A stretch of DNA of 64,000 nt, from assembly GCA_015229045.1 (NCBI GenBank), contig JADGCJ010000007.1:1-64000 (forward strand), given 5' to 3'. Below are positions 53,489 to 61,923 of this stretch, piece after piece. Positions within the stretch are counted from its first letter, which is position 1. Each line of letters begins with the position of its first letter. Below the pieces are notes generated by a model, which saw nothing but the letters and a program-made list of their open reading frames with translations, was not told the origin of the DNA and did no database searches. The DNA comes from Magnetococcales bacterium (GTDB lineage: Bacteria; Pseudomonadota; Magnetococcia; Magnetococcales; DC0425bin3). A program made the position numbers and the translations under genes.

Positions 53489-54514
53489 TCACCCTCCCAG
53501 GGTTGCCATGGCGTGGGGATAATTGTTATCGCTAACAGAAGCGCTCTGAAATCCGTGTCCCTGGGGTTTGTGGCGGATGGCTTGCAGGATCAGCTCCCGG
53601 AGCGCTGCATCATCGGCTCCGGAGCGGAGGGCGTCACGCAGATTGACGCGATCTTCCCTTCCCAGACAGAGAACCAGATCGCCCCAGGAGGTGAGTCGTA
53701 CACGGTTGCAGGTGTCGCAAAAGTGCTGGGAGAGGGCCGAAATGATGCCGATGTCGACGCCAAGACCCGTGATGCGAAAATAGTTGGCCGGACCATTGCC
53801 GATGGCGTGATCCACGGGAACCAGATCGCTGCCATAGGAGGTCAGGATGCGTGACCTGATCTCCGCTGCGGAGAGATAGTGACCCATCACCGCCGCTCCG
53901 GCCACTCCCACGGGCATGGTCTCGATAAAGCGCAGCAGGACCCCTTTGTCTCTGGCGTAGTCGATCATGGCAGGAATTTCGTTGTCGTTGACGCCTCCCA
54001 TGACCACCATGTTGATTTTGACCGGCGCCAGTCCCGCTTCCAGGGCGGCATCGATTCCGGCCAGAACTTGGGCAAGGTCCCCACCGCGCGTGATGTGGGC
54101 GAAGGTTGCCTGATCCAACGAGTCCAGAGAGATGTTGACTCGGCGCAGGCCCAGGTTTTTCAGATCCTGAGCCATTTCTGCCAATAAAAAGGCGTTGGTG
54201 GAGAGAGAGATTTCGTCCACCCCGGGCAGGGTCATCATGTTGGCCAGCAAGTCGCGTATGTCGCGGCGCAACAGGGGTTCCCCGCCGGTCAGGCGAAAAC
54301 GCCCCACGCCCAACTGGGCGAACAGGTGCACCAGGCGCAAAATTTCCGCACTGGTGAGGGGGTCATGCCGCGACTCCTCCCCCTCCCCGGCGGCGAGTCG
54401 GCAGTAATGACAACGAAAATTGCACCGCTCGGTGACCGACAGCCTCAGGTAGCGGATCTCTCTTCCATGGAGGTCTTTCAAGACCTGGGGTGTCTGGAGG
54501 GAAGTATCGGTCAC
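53489..54514 (-). CDS. moaA: GTP 3',8-cyclase MoaA (molybdenum cofactor)
   Basis: A 341-aa radical SAM enzyme converting GTP to 3',8-cyclo-GTP. N-terminal cluster Cys31/Cys35/Cys38 in 'TERCNFRCHYCR', preceded by 'REIRYLRLSV'. C-terminal cluster 'FCDTCNRVRLTSWGDLVLCLG'. It ends in Gly-Gly, as required for activity. 'RLTGGEPLLRRD' is typical. The GTG start at 54514 overlaps the moaC stop (GTGA), with GAGGCGAAAGA upstream. It is convergent with soxB, one base apart. Confidence 0.96.
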   Translation of the reverse strand: MTDTSLQTPQVLKDLHGREIRYLRLSVTERCNFRCHYCRLAAGEGEESRHDPLTSAEILRLVHLFAQLGVGRFRLTGGEPLLRRDIRDLLANMMTLPGVDEISLSTNAFLLAEMAQDLKNLGLRRVNISLDSLDQATFAHITRGGDLAQVLAGIDAALEAGLAPVKINMVVMGGVNDNEIPAMIDYARDKGVLLRFIETMPVGVAGAAVMGHYLSAAEIRSRILTSYGSDLVPVDHAIGNGPANYFRITGLGVDIGIISALSQHFCDTCNRVRLTSWGDLVLCLGREDRVNLRDALRSGADDAALRELILQAIRHKPQGHGFQSASVSDNNYPHAMATLGG

Positions 54515-55011
54515 TCTTTCGCCTCGGTTGGCCTGACAAAATGGCCGCTGCGCCCGCCTGATTTTTCCACCAGACGGATGGCGTCGATGACCATGGCACG
54601 ATCGACACTTTTGCACATGTCATAGATGGTCAACCCGGTGATGGCGACGGCGGTCAGGGCTTCCATTTCGACGCCGGTGCGGCCTGTACAAGTGACCCGG
54701 GCGGTGATCTCCACGCGATGATGTGTCTGGTCCGGGGTAAAATCGATCGTCACCGAGGTCAAGGCGATCTGGTGACAGAGGGGAATGAGCATATCCACCC
54801 GTTTGGCCGCCATGATACCTGCGATGCGCGCCACTTCCAGGACATCCCCCTTGGCAGCGCTTTTGTCCAGGATCATGGCCAGGGTCTCCGGGCGCATGGA
54901 GACTCCTCCTGACGCCACTGCCAGGCGCAGCGTCTCGCTCTTGGTGGTCACATCCACCATGCGGGCGGCCCCTTTGGCATCAAAATGGGTGAACGTCGGG
55001 TCAGGTGCCAT
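54511..55011 (-). CDS. moaC: Cyclic pyranopterin monophosphate synthase MoaC
   Basis: A 166-aa enzyme converting the MoaA product to cPMP. Motifs: 'THFDAKGAARMVDVTTK', 'KGDVLEVARIAGIMAAKR', 'LIPLCHQIALTSV', 'GVEMEALTAVAITGLTIYDMCKSVDR' (read in parts; catalytic Lys and Asp present). GAGGGGA lies before the ATG. Translationally coupled to moaA. Confidence 0.97.
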   Translation of the reverse strand: MAPDPTFTHFDAKGAARMVDVTTKSETLRLAVASGGVSMRPETLAMILDKSAAKGDVLEVARIAGIMAAKRVDMLIPLCHQIALTSVTIDFTPDQTHHRVEITARVTCTGRTGVEMEALTAVAITGLTIYDMCKSVDRAMVIDAIRLVEKSGGRSGHFVRPTEAKE

Positions 55012-55189
55012 GCAGCATTCCCCTCAGAAGGAGTCTTTCATCCATAAAATCGGGAGAGCGCCAACAGGACAACTCTCCGCTGTTGGCAGATACCCATACC
55101 TTCGAGGCGGGGGATTCTCCTCCACACGGGATGAAAGATCAAGATTTTCCGGGTGGCGGCCAGGGCAATCGCATTTGAGATTTTCGAGG

Positions 55190-55366
55190 ACCATGAATAG
55201 TGATTCGGGGACCTGTCAAAACGGGGTCCAGGAGGCTGGCTCCCTGGCGGGTCAGGGGCAGAGCCCTTGCGGGGTTTGGGGCGAAGCCCCAATAAAATCT
55301 TTCATGCCAATATTTTTTTCCGAACAAGAAAAACTACGTGTTTCAAAATGGACGCGGTTTAGATGC
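55190..55366 (+). repeat. Dispersed hairpin repeat, copy R5
   Basis: Hairpin 1 is CAGGGGC-AGA-GCCCTTG (7 bp with one G-T pair); hairpin 2 is GGGGCGAAGCCCC, then AATAAAATCTTTCATG as in R1. Upstream bases (GGACCTGT...GGGGTCCAGG) resemble the outer part of R4. It fills most of the 450-bp gap between moaC and amt, which contains no gene. Confidence 0.8.
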
Positions 55367-55401
55367 AAAAACAAAAAAGCCGGGGGAGGGGATCCCCCGG
55401 C
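55367..55401 (-). terminator. Rho-independent terminator of glnK-amt
   Basis: On the minus strand GCCGGGGG-ATCCCCT-CCCCCGGC followed by TTTTTTGTTTTT, 60 bp past the amt stop. A strong GC stem plus T-run. Confidence 0.9.
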
Positions 55402-55461
55402 AGGCAGAAGAGTCAGACAGATCGACAGGGAGTGATTCCGAAGTGGACAGCGGAGGGGGTA

Positions 55462-56769
55462 TCAGAGATTGTAGCCACGTTCGTCATGGAGGGAGATGTC
55501 CAGACCCATGGTCTCTTTTTCCTCATCGACGCGCAGACCAATGAGGAGGTCCAGGAACTTCAGGAGGATAAAGGTGACAACAGCGCAGTAGATGATGGTG
55601 GCACCGGCGCCAATGATTTGAGCCGTGAATTGGCTGGCCATGTCCAAACCTTTCGAGAATCCATTGCCACCCAGTGCCGGTGAGGCAAAGATGCCGGTCA
55701 GCAAGGCACCGATGACACCGCCGACACCATGGACACCGAAGGCATCGAGGGAGTCGTCATAGCCCAGGGCCCTTTTCATGGAGGTGGCGCTGAGGAAGCA
55801 GAAGACACCCGCCGCCAGACCGATGGCCAAGGCACCCATGGGGCCAACAAAACCCGAAGCGGGGGTGATGGCCACCAGACCGGCCACCGCGCCGGTGACA
55901 ATGCCCAATGCACTCGGTTTGCCGTGTCGCATCCACTCCATGAGCATCCAGGAGACCGCCGCCATCGCTGTAGCGATTTGGGTCACGGCCATGGCCATGC
56001 CAGCCGTACCGTCAGCCGCCAACTGGCTGCCAGCGTTGAAGCCGAACCAACCCACCCACAACATGCCGGCCCCGGTCACTGTCAACGGCAGGCTGTGCGG
56101 CGGCATATGGGTCGTGGGGAAGCCTTTGCGTTTGCCAAGAACCAGGGCGGCAACCAGACCAGCGATACCGGCATTGATATGCACTACCGTACCACCGGCA
56201 AAGTCGAGGACTCCCTTGTCACTCAGCCAGCCGCCACCCCACACCCAATGGCACACCGGCACATAAACCAAAGTCAACCACAAGACCATAAAGATGAGCA
56301 TGCTGGAAAACTTCATGCGTTCAGCGAAGGCGCCGATGATCAAAGCTGGCGTGATGATGGCAAACGTCATCTGAAAAATCACGAAGACCGATTCGGGAAT
56401 GGTCTGTTTGAGGGCGGTTAAGGTGATCCCATTCAGGAAGAGGCGGCTCGTACCACCCAGAAAGGCGTTCATGGAACCGCCATCGCCAAATGCAAACGAA
56501 TATCCGTAGACCGTCCAAAGTATGGTCATGACTGCAGTAATGGCAAAACACTGCATGAGAACCGACAAAACGTTCTTGGCACGAACCAGACCGCCGTAAA
56601 ACAATGACAGTCCGGGGATGGTCATGAACAGCACCAGAGCTGTGGAGGTCAGCATCCAGGCCGTATCACCGGAGTTGAGTTTGGCTGGCTCCTCGGCCCA
56701 TGCCGAAGTGGGCAGGGCCAGCAGCGGCAGGGCCAAGGCCCACATCCGGGGGGAAAGCGTCGATCGCAT
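55462..56769 (-). CDS. amt: Ammonium transporter Amt
   Basis: A 435-aa inner-membrane channel. A signal-like N-terminus (MRSTLSPRMWALALPLLALPTSAWAEE) precedes eleven hydrophobic helices. Family marks: 'MTIPGLSLFYGGLVRAKNVLSVL', 'DFAGGTVVHINAGIAGLVAAL' (pore His), 'LGYDDSLDAFGVHGVGGVIGALLTG' (second His). The C-terminal tail 'GLDISLHDERGYNL' contacts GlnK. AAGGAG before the ATG at 56769. It lies 29 bp after glnK, the usual pair; expression under nitrogen limitation is likely from the upstream -24/-12 promoter. Confidence 0.96.
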   Translation of the reverse strand: MRSTLSPRMWALALPLLALPTSAWAEEPAKLNSGDTAWMLTSTALVLFMTIPGLSLFYGGLVRAKNVLSVLMQCFAITAVMTILWTVYGYSFAFGDGGSMNAFLGGTSRLFLNGITLTALKQTIPESVFVIFQMTFAIITPALIIGAFAERMKFSSMLIFMVLWLTLVYVPVCHWVWGGGWLSDKGVLDFAGGTVVHINAGIAGLVAALVLGKRKGFPTTHMPPHSLPLTVTGAGMLWVGWFGFNAGSQLAADGTAGMAMAVTQIATAMAAVSWMLMEWMRHGKPSALGIVTGAVAGLVAITPASGFVGPMGALAIGLAAGVFCFLSATSMKRALGYDDSLDAFGVHGVGGVIGALLTGIFASPALGGNGFSKGLDMASQFTAQIIGAGATIIYCAVVTFILLKFLDLLIGLRVDEEKETMGLDISLHDERGYNL

Positions 56770-56798
56770 GTTCGTCTCCTTGTATGAAGTCATCGTGA

Positions 56799-57137
56799 TC
56801 AAATGGTCGATTCGCCGGTTTCCCCGGTACGGATTCGCATCACCTGTTGCAGATCAAGGACAAATATTTTCCCATCGCCAATCTTGCCTGTGTGGGCGGA
56901 GCCGCGAATCGCCTCCAGAGTCTGCTCCAGAAGATTGTCGGGAACAGCCACCTCAATCTTGAGTTTTGGCAAAAAGTCCACCTGGTACTCCGCCCCGCGA
57001 TAGAGTTCGGTATGACCCTTCTGCCGACCAAAGCCACGGACTTCGGATACCGTAATGCCGGCGATGCCCACGGCAGTCAGTGCCTGACGCACATCATCCT
57101 GTTTGAACGGCTTGATGATTGCAATCACCCATTTCAT
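56799..57137 (-). CDS. glnK: Nitrogen regulatory PII protein GlnK
   Basis: A 112-aa trimeric signalling protein that senses 2-oxoglutarate, ATP and ADP and blocks Amt. The uridylylation site Tyr51 is in 'GHTELYRGAEY'; 'FLPKLKIEVAVPD' and 'TGKIGDGKIFV' (ATP loop) are canonical. It is called GlnK because it is linked to amt. The promoter is about 130 bp upstream. Confidence 0.96.
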   Translation of the reverse strand: MKWVIAIIKPFKQDDVRQALTAVGIAGITVSEVRGFGRQKGHTELYRGAEYQVDFLPKLKIEVAVPDNLLEQTLEAIRGSAHTGKIGDGKIFVLDLQQVMRIRTGETGESTI

Positions 57138-57270
57138 ACCTGAACTCCTTCCGTAATGGTAACCCCAACAACCTCATGGTTGACAGACAGGATGGACGGC
57201 CTGCGTTGACCGCTCTCTCTGGCGCGACCTCCATGATCCCTTGAACAAATGCTCACCTGATCCAAATTTC

Positions 57271-57285
57271 GCATAGGCCATGCCA
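57271..57285 (-). promoter_or_regulatory. Sigma-54 (-24/-12) promoter of glnK-amt
   Basis: On the minus strand TGGCATGGCCTATGC: GG and GC are at the exact -24/-12 spacing, and the -12 half is TATGC rather than TTGCA. It lies 134 bp before the glnK start. NtrC-type control of glnK-amt is well established in proteobacteria. Confidence 0.7.
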
Positions 57286-57348
57286 AGAATATAACTAATT
57301 GAAATATATAATAAAATTATTGGAGTGACACAAAAAACGACGCAAAAC

Positions 57349-57365
57349 TGATTAAATGTTAATCA
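57349..57365. promoter_or_regulatory. 17-bp palindrome upstream of the glnK promoter
   Basis: TGATTAA-ATG-TTAATCA, a perfect inverted repeat about 65 bp upstream of the -24/-12 site, the right place for an activator. It does not resemble the NtrC consensus (GCAC...GTGC). Confidence 0.4.
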
Positions 57366-57456
57366 AATTTACGTCTGTGTGACCGGCAGAAGGTTCTTTC
57401 AGAGGTGTTTGATTATTTATTAAGCAAACAGGGGTTGGGCAGGTGGCCCTTGATCA

Positions 57457-58104
57457 TTAAAATTGCGTTCCAGGAAAAGGACACCCTGTCACCGGACACC
57501 CGGCGCAGACGGGTTGCTTGCGGCAATGCGCCTTGGCGTGAGCGACGATCAGGGCGTGAAACTCCCCCAGGATGTGGGAGTCACGGGGGAGTGCGTCATG
57601 AACCAGGTTTTGGATCAGGTCATAATCGGCTTGGCCATCTGTCCAGCCCAACCGGGAAAAGAGGCGTTTGGTGTAGGTATCGACGATAAAAAAAGGTCGT
57701 TTGGCCTCATAGCAGAGGATGGAATCGGCGGTCTCCTTGCCAACGCCGTGGACTTGCAGCAAGGTTTTTCGCAGCAATTCTGTTTCCAGGGCAAAGAGGC
57801 GGGTATGGTCATCGTCATAATGGGCAAGAAAGGTTGCCAGTGCTTGCAGGCGTCGGGTTTTGACGCGAAAATAACCCGCCGGACGGATCAGCTCCCACAA
57901 GGTGGTGTCAGCGGCCTCCCGGATGGACCGGGGATGGAGCAAACCAGCCGCCGCCAGGGCCAATACCGCCTTGTGGGCCTGGGTCCAGGCCGTGTTTTGC
58001 ACCAGGATAGCCCCCACCATCATTTCAAATGTACTCTCTGCTGGCCACCAGTGGCGTGGACCATGGGCGGCCAGCAGTTGTTGAAAAAGGTCGTTGGGTG
58101 TCAT
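57457..58104 (-). CDS. Endonuclease III-related HhH-GPD protein (MagIII-like)
   Basis: A 215-aa DNA-repair-type protein. HhH-GPD: 'MMVGAILVQNTAWTQAHKAV', 'LLQVHGVGKETADSILCYE', 'FFIVDTYTKRLFSRLG' (catalytic Asp). A C-terminal 4Fe-4S loop is 'CRKQPVCAGCPVTGC' (C-x5-C-x2-C-x4-C, slightly different spacing from EndoIII C-x6-C-x2-C-x5-C). GVGKETAD and VDTYT resemble the COG2231/MagIII group of alkyl-base glycosylases more than Nth itself, which has a catalytic Lys in GVGRKTA. Substrate is uncertain. Confidence 0.87.
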   Translation of the reverse strand: MTPNDLFQQLLAAHGPRHWWPAESTFEMMVGAILVQNTAWTQAHKAVLALAAAGLLHPRSIREAADTTLWELIRPAGYFRVKTRRLQALATFLAHYDDDHTRLFALETELLRKTLLQVHGVGKETADSILCYEAKRPFFIVDTYTKRLFSRLGWTDGQADYDLIQNLVHDALPRDSHILGEFHALIVAHAKAHCRKQPVCAGCPVTGCPFPGTQF

Positions 58105-58237
58105 GGTTCCTGGGTGTTGTTGCCTGGTGCTGTTGATTCAACCTTCATGGATGGAGGAAGCCACCCTCCACCCTCTGATCGTGAGACGTGAGAGTCGCTG
58201 CACGACTTTTGTGGTCAATGGGGGGGTGACGTTGGTG

Positions 58238-59002
58238 TCATGCGGGCCTGTTTCCCGGCTGGTTGGGTTTGAACCCGGCGGCGCGGCGCAGGCGCATGCT
58301 TTCCTGGGGATCGAGGGGGCGCCACTTGGCCAAGGGGAGTTCACCCATCGCCACCCCGCCATAAGCAACGCGCATCAGGCGTGATACCTCCATCTCAAGG
58401 GTGGCAAAAATGCGCCGGATCAGATGATTGCGCCCTTCGCGCAAGGTGAGCGTCAACCAGCTGTTGGCGCCTCCGGTGTGGTCCAGGGTGATCTCCAACG
58501 GACCTGTCGCTCCATCCTCCAGGTTGACCCCTTTGCGCAGTTGCGCCAGCAGCGGCGGACTCACGCGCCCATGCACCCGAACGCGATAGACCCGCTCCAC
58601 GGCTTGTCGGGGGTGCATCAGGCGATGGGCGAGGAGGCCGTCGTTGGTCAGGAGGATCATTCCTTCGGACATGAAATCGAGGCGTCCCACGGTCACCAGG
58701 CGCGGGGCGTCGGTGCCGAGCAGGTCGAAGACCGTGGGGCGTCCTTCCGGATCATGGCGGGTACATATCACGCCCGGGGGTTTGTTCAGGAGCAGGAGCA
58801 GGCGTTCCAGGCGACCACGATTCACCGGCTGACCGTCCAGTGCCACCACATCGTTGGGCAGGACGCGCACTCCCTGCTGGGCGACGACTGTGCCGTTGAT
58901 GGCGATGCGGCCAGCGCTGATCCACGTCTCCCCTTCGCGGCGCGAGCAGAGTCCAGCCTCGGCCAGCCATTTCTGGAGGCGAACCCCTGTCACCTCAGTC
59001 AT
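58238..59002 (-). CDS. rluB: Pseudouridine synthase, RsuA/RluB family
   Basis: A 254-aa rRNA-modifying enzyme. S4 domain at the N-terminus ('VRLQKWLAEAGLCSRREGETWISAGRIAING'), then the catalytic motif 'TVGRLDFMSEGMILLTNDG' with catalytic Asp, 'NKPPGVICTRHDPEGRPTVFDLL' and 'LREGRNHLIRRIF'. The RluB/RluE/RsuA choice is by length and S4 domain; RluB (23S rRNA) is likely. It overlaps trpS by 8 bases. Confidence 0.9.
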   Translation of the reverse strand: MTEVTGVRLQKWLAEAGLCSRREGETWISAGRIAINGTVVAQQGVRVLPNDVVALDGQPVNRGRLERLLLLLNKPPGVICTRHDPEGRPTVFDLLGTDAPRLVTVGRLDFMSEGMILLTNDGLLAHRLMHPRQAVERVYRVRVHGRVSPPLLAQLRKGVNLEDGATGPLEITLDHTGGANSWLTLTLREGRNHLIRRIFATLEMEVSRLMRVAYGGVAMGELPLAKWRPLDPQESMRLRRAAGFKPNQPGNRPA

Positions 59003-60029
59003 GGAAGCGACTCCGATCCCGGGGCAGGCCGAGGGTCTCCATCACCCGGCGCATGAGGGTCTCGGCGCGGTGTCTGGCTTGCTCCGCTCCCCGGGCGAGA
59101 ATCTGTTCCAGTCCGCCCTGGTCTGCGATCAGGGCCTGGTAGCGCTGCTGGACAGGTTCCATGTGGGCGATGACCGCCTCGGCGGTCTCCACCTTCAATT
59201 TGCCGTACAGATTGTGGCTGAAATGGCTCAAGGCTGCCTCGCGGTTTTGACCTGTGGCCACGCACCAGAGATCGAGCAGATTGGTGACGCCGGGCTGGGC
59301 CGTTTCGTCGAAGCGAATGGTCGCCGTGCTGTCGGTGACGGCTTTCTTGAATTTTTTCAGAATCTCCTTGGGGGGGTCGAGAATCATCACCCGTGCCAGC
59401 TCCGATTCGGCGCTTTTGGACATTTTTTTGCTCGGTTCCTGGAGATCTTTCACCCGTGCCCCCTCGGCGGCGATCAGTGGTTCGGGAACCTGAAAGATGT
59501 CGCCGTAGAGATTATTGAAGCGCAGAGCGACATCGCGGGTCAGTTCGAGGTGTTGTTTTTGATCGTCGCCGACCGGCACCTTGTGCGTACCGTACAGGAG
59601 AATATCCGCCGCCATCAACACTGGATAGGTGAAGAGACCGGCATTGATGTTGTGTTTATGGCGCAGGGCTTTGTCCTTGAACTGGGTCATGCGTTCCAGT
59701 TCGCCGATCTGGGTGAAGGTGGCGAGCAGCCAGGCCAGCTCCGCATGGGCCGGGACATGACTTTGAATGAACAGCACACTGCGTTGCGGATCCAGGCCGC
59801 AGGCGAGATAGAGCGCTGCCAGCTCCAGGCACCGCTTGCGCAGTTCGCCTGGATCCTGGCGCACGGTCAGGGCGTGGAGATCGACGATGCAAAACAGGCA
59901 GTCGTAACTCTCTTGCAGGGCCACCCAGTGGCGCAGGGCGCCAAAATAGTTGCCGATGGTCAATTGGCCGGTGGGTTGCGCCCCGGAAAAAACGATGGGA
60001 CGTGCCAGATTGTTAGCGCTCACGCTCAT
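58995..60029 (-). CDS. trpS: Tryptophanyl-tRNA synthetase
   Basis: A 344-aa class I synthetase. 'IVFSGAQPTGQLTIGNYFGAL' contains the TIGN version of the HIGH motif; KMSKS is in 'EPSKKMSKSAES'. 'DLHALTV', 'ERMTQFKDK', 'YPVLMAADILLYGTHKVPVGDDQKQHLE' are typical. The ATG at 60029 with AGAGGAG upstream is chosen over an open frame to 60104, which runs into the PIN gene. The gene begins 7 bp after the PIN stop, so it may be partly co-transcribed with the ATPase-PIN pair. Confidence 0.96.
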   Translation of the reverse strand: MSVSANNLARPIVFSGAQPTGQLTIGNYFGALRHWVALQESYDCLFCIVDLHALTVRQDPGELRKRCLELAALYLACGLDPQRSVLFIQSHVPAHAELAWLLATFTQIGELERMTQFKDKALRHKHNINAGLFTYPVLMAADILLYGTHKVPVGDDQKQHLELTRDVALRFNNLYGDIFQVPEPLIAAEGARVKDLQEPSKKMSKSAESELARVMILDPPKEILKKFKKAVTDSTATIRFDETAQPGVTNLLDLWCVATGQNREAALSHFSHNLYGKLKVETAEAVIAHMEPVQQRYQALIADQGGLEQILARGAEQARHRAETLMRRVMETLGLPRDRSRFHD

Positions 60030-60036
60030 GACTCCT

Positions 60037-60522
60037 CTAAAGACTTGCGCCTGGGTGTGGAAGTGCACCCGGTTTGCTGTCATATCCTGAAAGATGTTTG
60101 TCAAGAGACCAGATTCTTACCCTGGACCGAGGATTCAACCTGCACATCCTCTCCCAATCCTTGATAATCGAAAGATCGGCAAAACCGATTCCACGCATGG
60201 CATACTCAGGAAATTCATCCAGCCAGGGCATAACCGATTTCAGGTCAGGAAAGTCAATTGGACTCCATGGTGCATTTCCTTCATAACTTTCCCGAATAGT
60301 TTCGATGAAAGCTTCGCCAAGTTCCCTCCTACTGTTTCCATCTTCAATTTTGACGATAAAATTTCCTGTTTCAACGATTGTTGCCATAGGTAGAAGTAAT
60401 TCTGTTTCTTCTTGGGTGAGATTACCGAGTTCATCATCAATCTCATCTCTCATCTGGTTGCGTTTAGGCACATCCAAAATATTCAGCAAAACACTGGTGT
60501 CGATGAGAACAATGTCCTTCAT
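60037..60522 (-). CDS. PIN-domain protein (VapC-like ribonuclease fold)
   Basis: A 161-aa protein. PIN acids are all present: Asp8 (LIDTSVLLN), Glu51 (TIVETGNF), Asp116 (GFADLSII) and Asp141 (WSLDKHL). The start at 60522 overlaps the ATPase stop by four bases (ATGA), so it depends on translation of the ATPase. No VapB-like antitoxin is adjacent. Base composition is more AT-rich than the flanking trpS. Probable metal-dependent RNase; the target is unknown. Confidence 0.82.
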   Translation of the reverse strand: MKDIVLIDTSVLLNILDVPKRNQMRDEIDDELGNLTQEETELLLPMATIVETGNFIVKIEDGNSRRELGEAFIETIRESYEGNAPWSPIDFPDLKSVMPWLDEFPEYAMRGIGFADLSIIKDWERMCRLNPRSRVRIWSLDKHLSGYDSKPGALPHPGASL

Positions 60523-61889
60523 GGCAAATCTTGTCCATGATTTTCATGAATAGCGCTTGTTTTCTTTCGCAATTTTTTCAACCATTCCCTGGCCTTTCTT
60601 TTCTTTTCTTCGGATCCAGGGTGGAATTTGACAAACTGTTCCATAAAGCCCGTCGTCATGAGGCGTCCGACATTGCCCCGGGCAATCAACTCCGGGTAGT
60701 CCGGCACATCTTGCAGGCGGACAAGTTTGCTGTAGCCATCATCCTTATCCCGATAGCAAAAGACCACATCCGGGATGGCGCTGTCGGGCAGGGCATCCAG
60801 CATGGCCGGGTTGTGGCTGGTGAGCAGGACGCGCAGGTTGCGGCGTTCCGCCAGGGCGGCGATGTGCTGCATCAGCCCTTCGGCGCGGCTGGGATGGATG
60901 CCGTTGTCGATCTCTTCGATGACCACCAGGCCCCCCTCCGGAACTGAAAGCAGGGCAGCGGCGATGGCCAGCACACGCAACGTGCCATCCGAGAGCAAAG
61001 TAACGTCGAAATCTTTGCCTTTTTCTCCAAAGGTCTCCCTGAGTTGCAGCATGACCTCATTGCGGGGGGTCTCGATGAAGGAGAGGGTTTCAATATCTTG
61101 TTCGGGCAGGCTGCGGATGAACGTTAAAACATGGTCACGGTTTCTTTTCTCCTGATCCGTCAGCGTCTCCGCTTTTTTGTTGCCACCCCAGAGATGGAAC
61201 AGGACGCTGGATAGATTCTTTCCGTCACCCAGTAACTTTTCCTCATTTTTAAAGCTGTAACCTCGCATCGAGCCTGGAACGGGGTCAAGAAAGAGAATAT
61301 CCGACAAACATGAGCGAACGATGGCAGTCATCCCCGGGATGATCTCCTTTGACTTTGCATGGCCATGATTGAATCTTGCCGGGCTGTCCAGTTGATTGAA
61401 TACGGGGTATTGGTTGCTGCATGAAACTTTTGGCTTGTTGCCGCCGCGTTTGTAATTATTGTATTCAACAACCATGCCTATATCCAATTTGTCGGAGCCT
61501 GTGCCTCCGCTGTAAGATGGAAGTCTGGTATTGTCTTTGTCCAACTCAAACAATTCTTCATATGAAATATGAAGAGCACCATTTTCGTTGACTTTAATAC
61601 ATAAATTCAAATGCAGAGAATTGTTGATTATAATGTTGAACGTCACGTCATAAGCAACATCCATGAAAATGTCCTGAACACGTCCTCTCAACAAAACATT
61701 GCCATCCTGAATAACCCGTTGCAGATCATACAATCGCCCCCCCTGTGCCAGCCAGGAGAGCAGACGCAACCCCTCAATCGCATTGCTCTTGCCCGAGGCA
61801 TTGGCACCGATGAGCATGGTCAGAGGTGCCAAGTGCAGGGTCGCATCTTGATAGCTTCTAAAGTTACTCAATCCAAATGCGTTCAGCAT
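60519..61889 (-). CDS. AAA/SMC-type ATPase (AAA_21-like, OLD/RecF-related)
   Basis: A 456-aa ATPase. Walker A 'GANASGKSN' at 28-36 directly after 'FGLSNFRSYQDATLHLAPLTMLI', the RecF/OLD-type start. Signature-like 'LLSDGTLRVLAIAAALL' near ~296-312, Walker B 'GGLVVIEEIDNGIHP' near ~319-333, and the switch His in 'LLTSHNPAMLDALPD'. No TOPRIM domain is present, unlike OLD. A C-terminal Lys-rich tail follows. The start at 61889 replaces a TTG start at 61910. It heads the ATPase-PIN pair. AT-rich central part, likely acquired horizontally. Confidence 0.85.
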   Translation of the reverse strand: MLNAFGLSNFRSYQDATLHLAPLTMLIGANASGKSNAIEGLRLLSWLAQGGRLYDLQRVIQDGNVLLRGRVQDIFMDVAYDVTFNIIINNSLHLNLCIKVNENGALHISYEELFELDKDNTRLPSYSGGTGSDKLDIGMVVEYNNYKRGGNKPKVSCSNQYPVFNQLDSPARFNHGHAKSKEIIPGMTAIVRSCLSDILFLDPVPGSMRGYSFKNEEKLLGDGKNLSSVLFHLWGGNKKAETLTDQEKRNRDHVLTFIRSLPEQDIETLSFIETPRNEVMLQLRETFGEKGKDFDVTLLSDGTLRVLAIAAALLSVPEGGLVVIEEIDNGIHPSRAEGLMQHIAALAERRNLRVLLTSHNPAMLDALPDSAIPDVVFCYRDKDDGYSKLVRLQDVPDYPELIARGNVGRLMTTGFMEQFVKFHPGSEEKKRKAREWLKKLRKKTSAIHENHGQDLP

Positions 61890-61923
61890 GGTACACCGCT
61901 TTTCAACCAAAAGAAAAAAGTGG

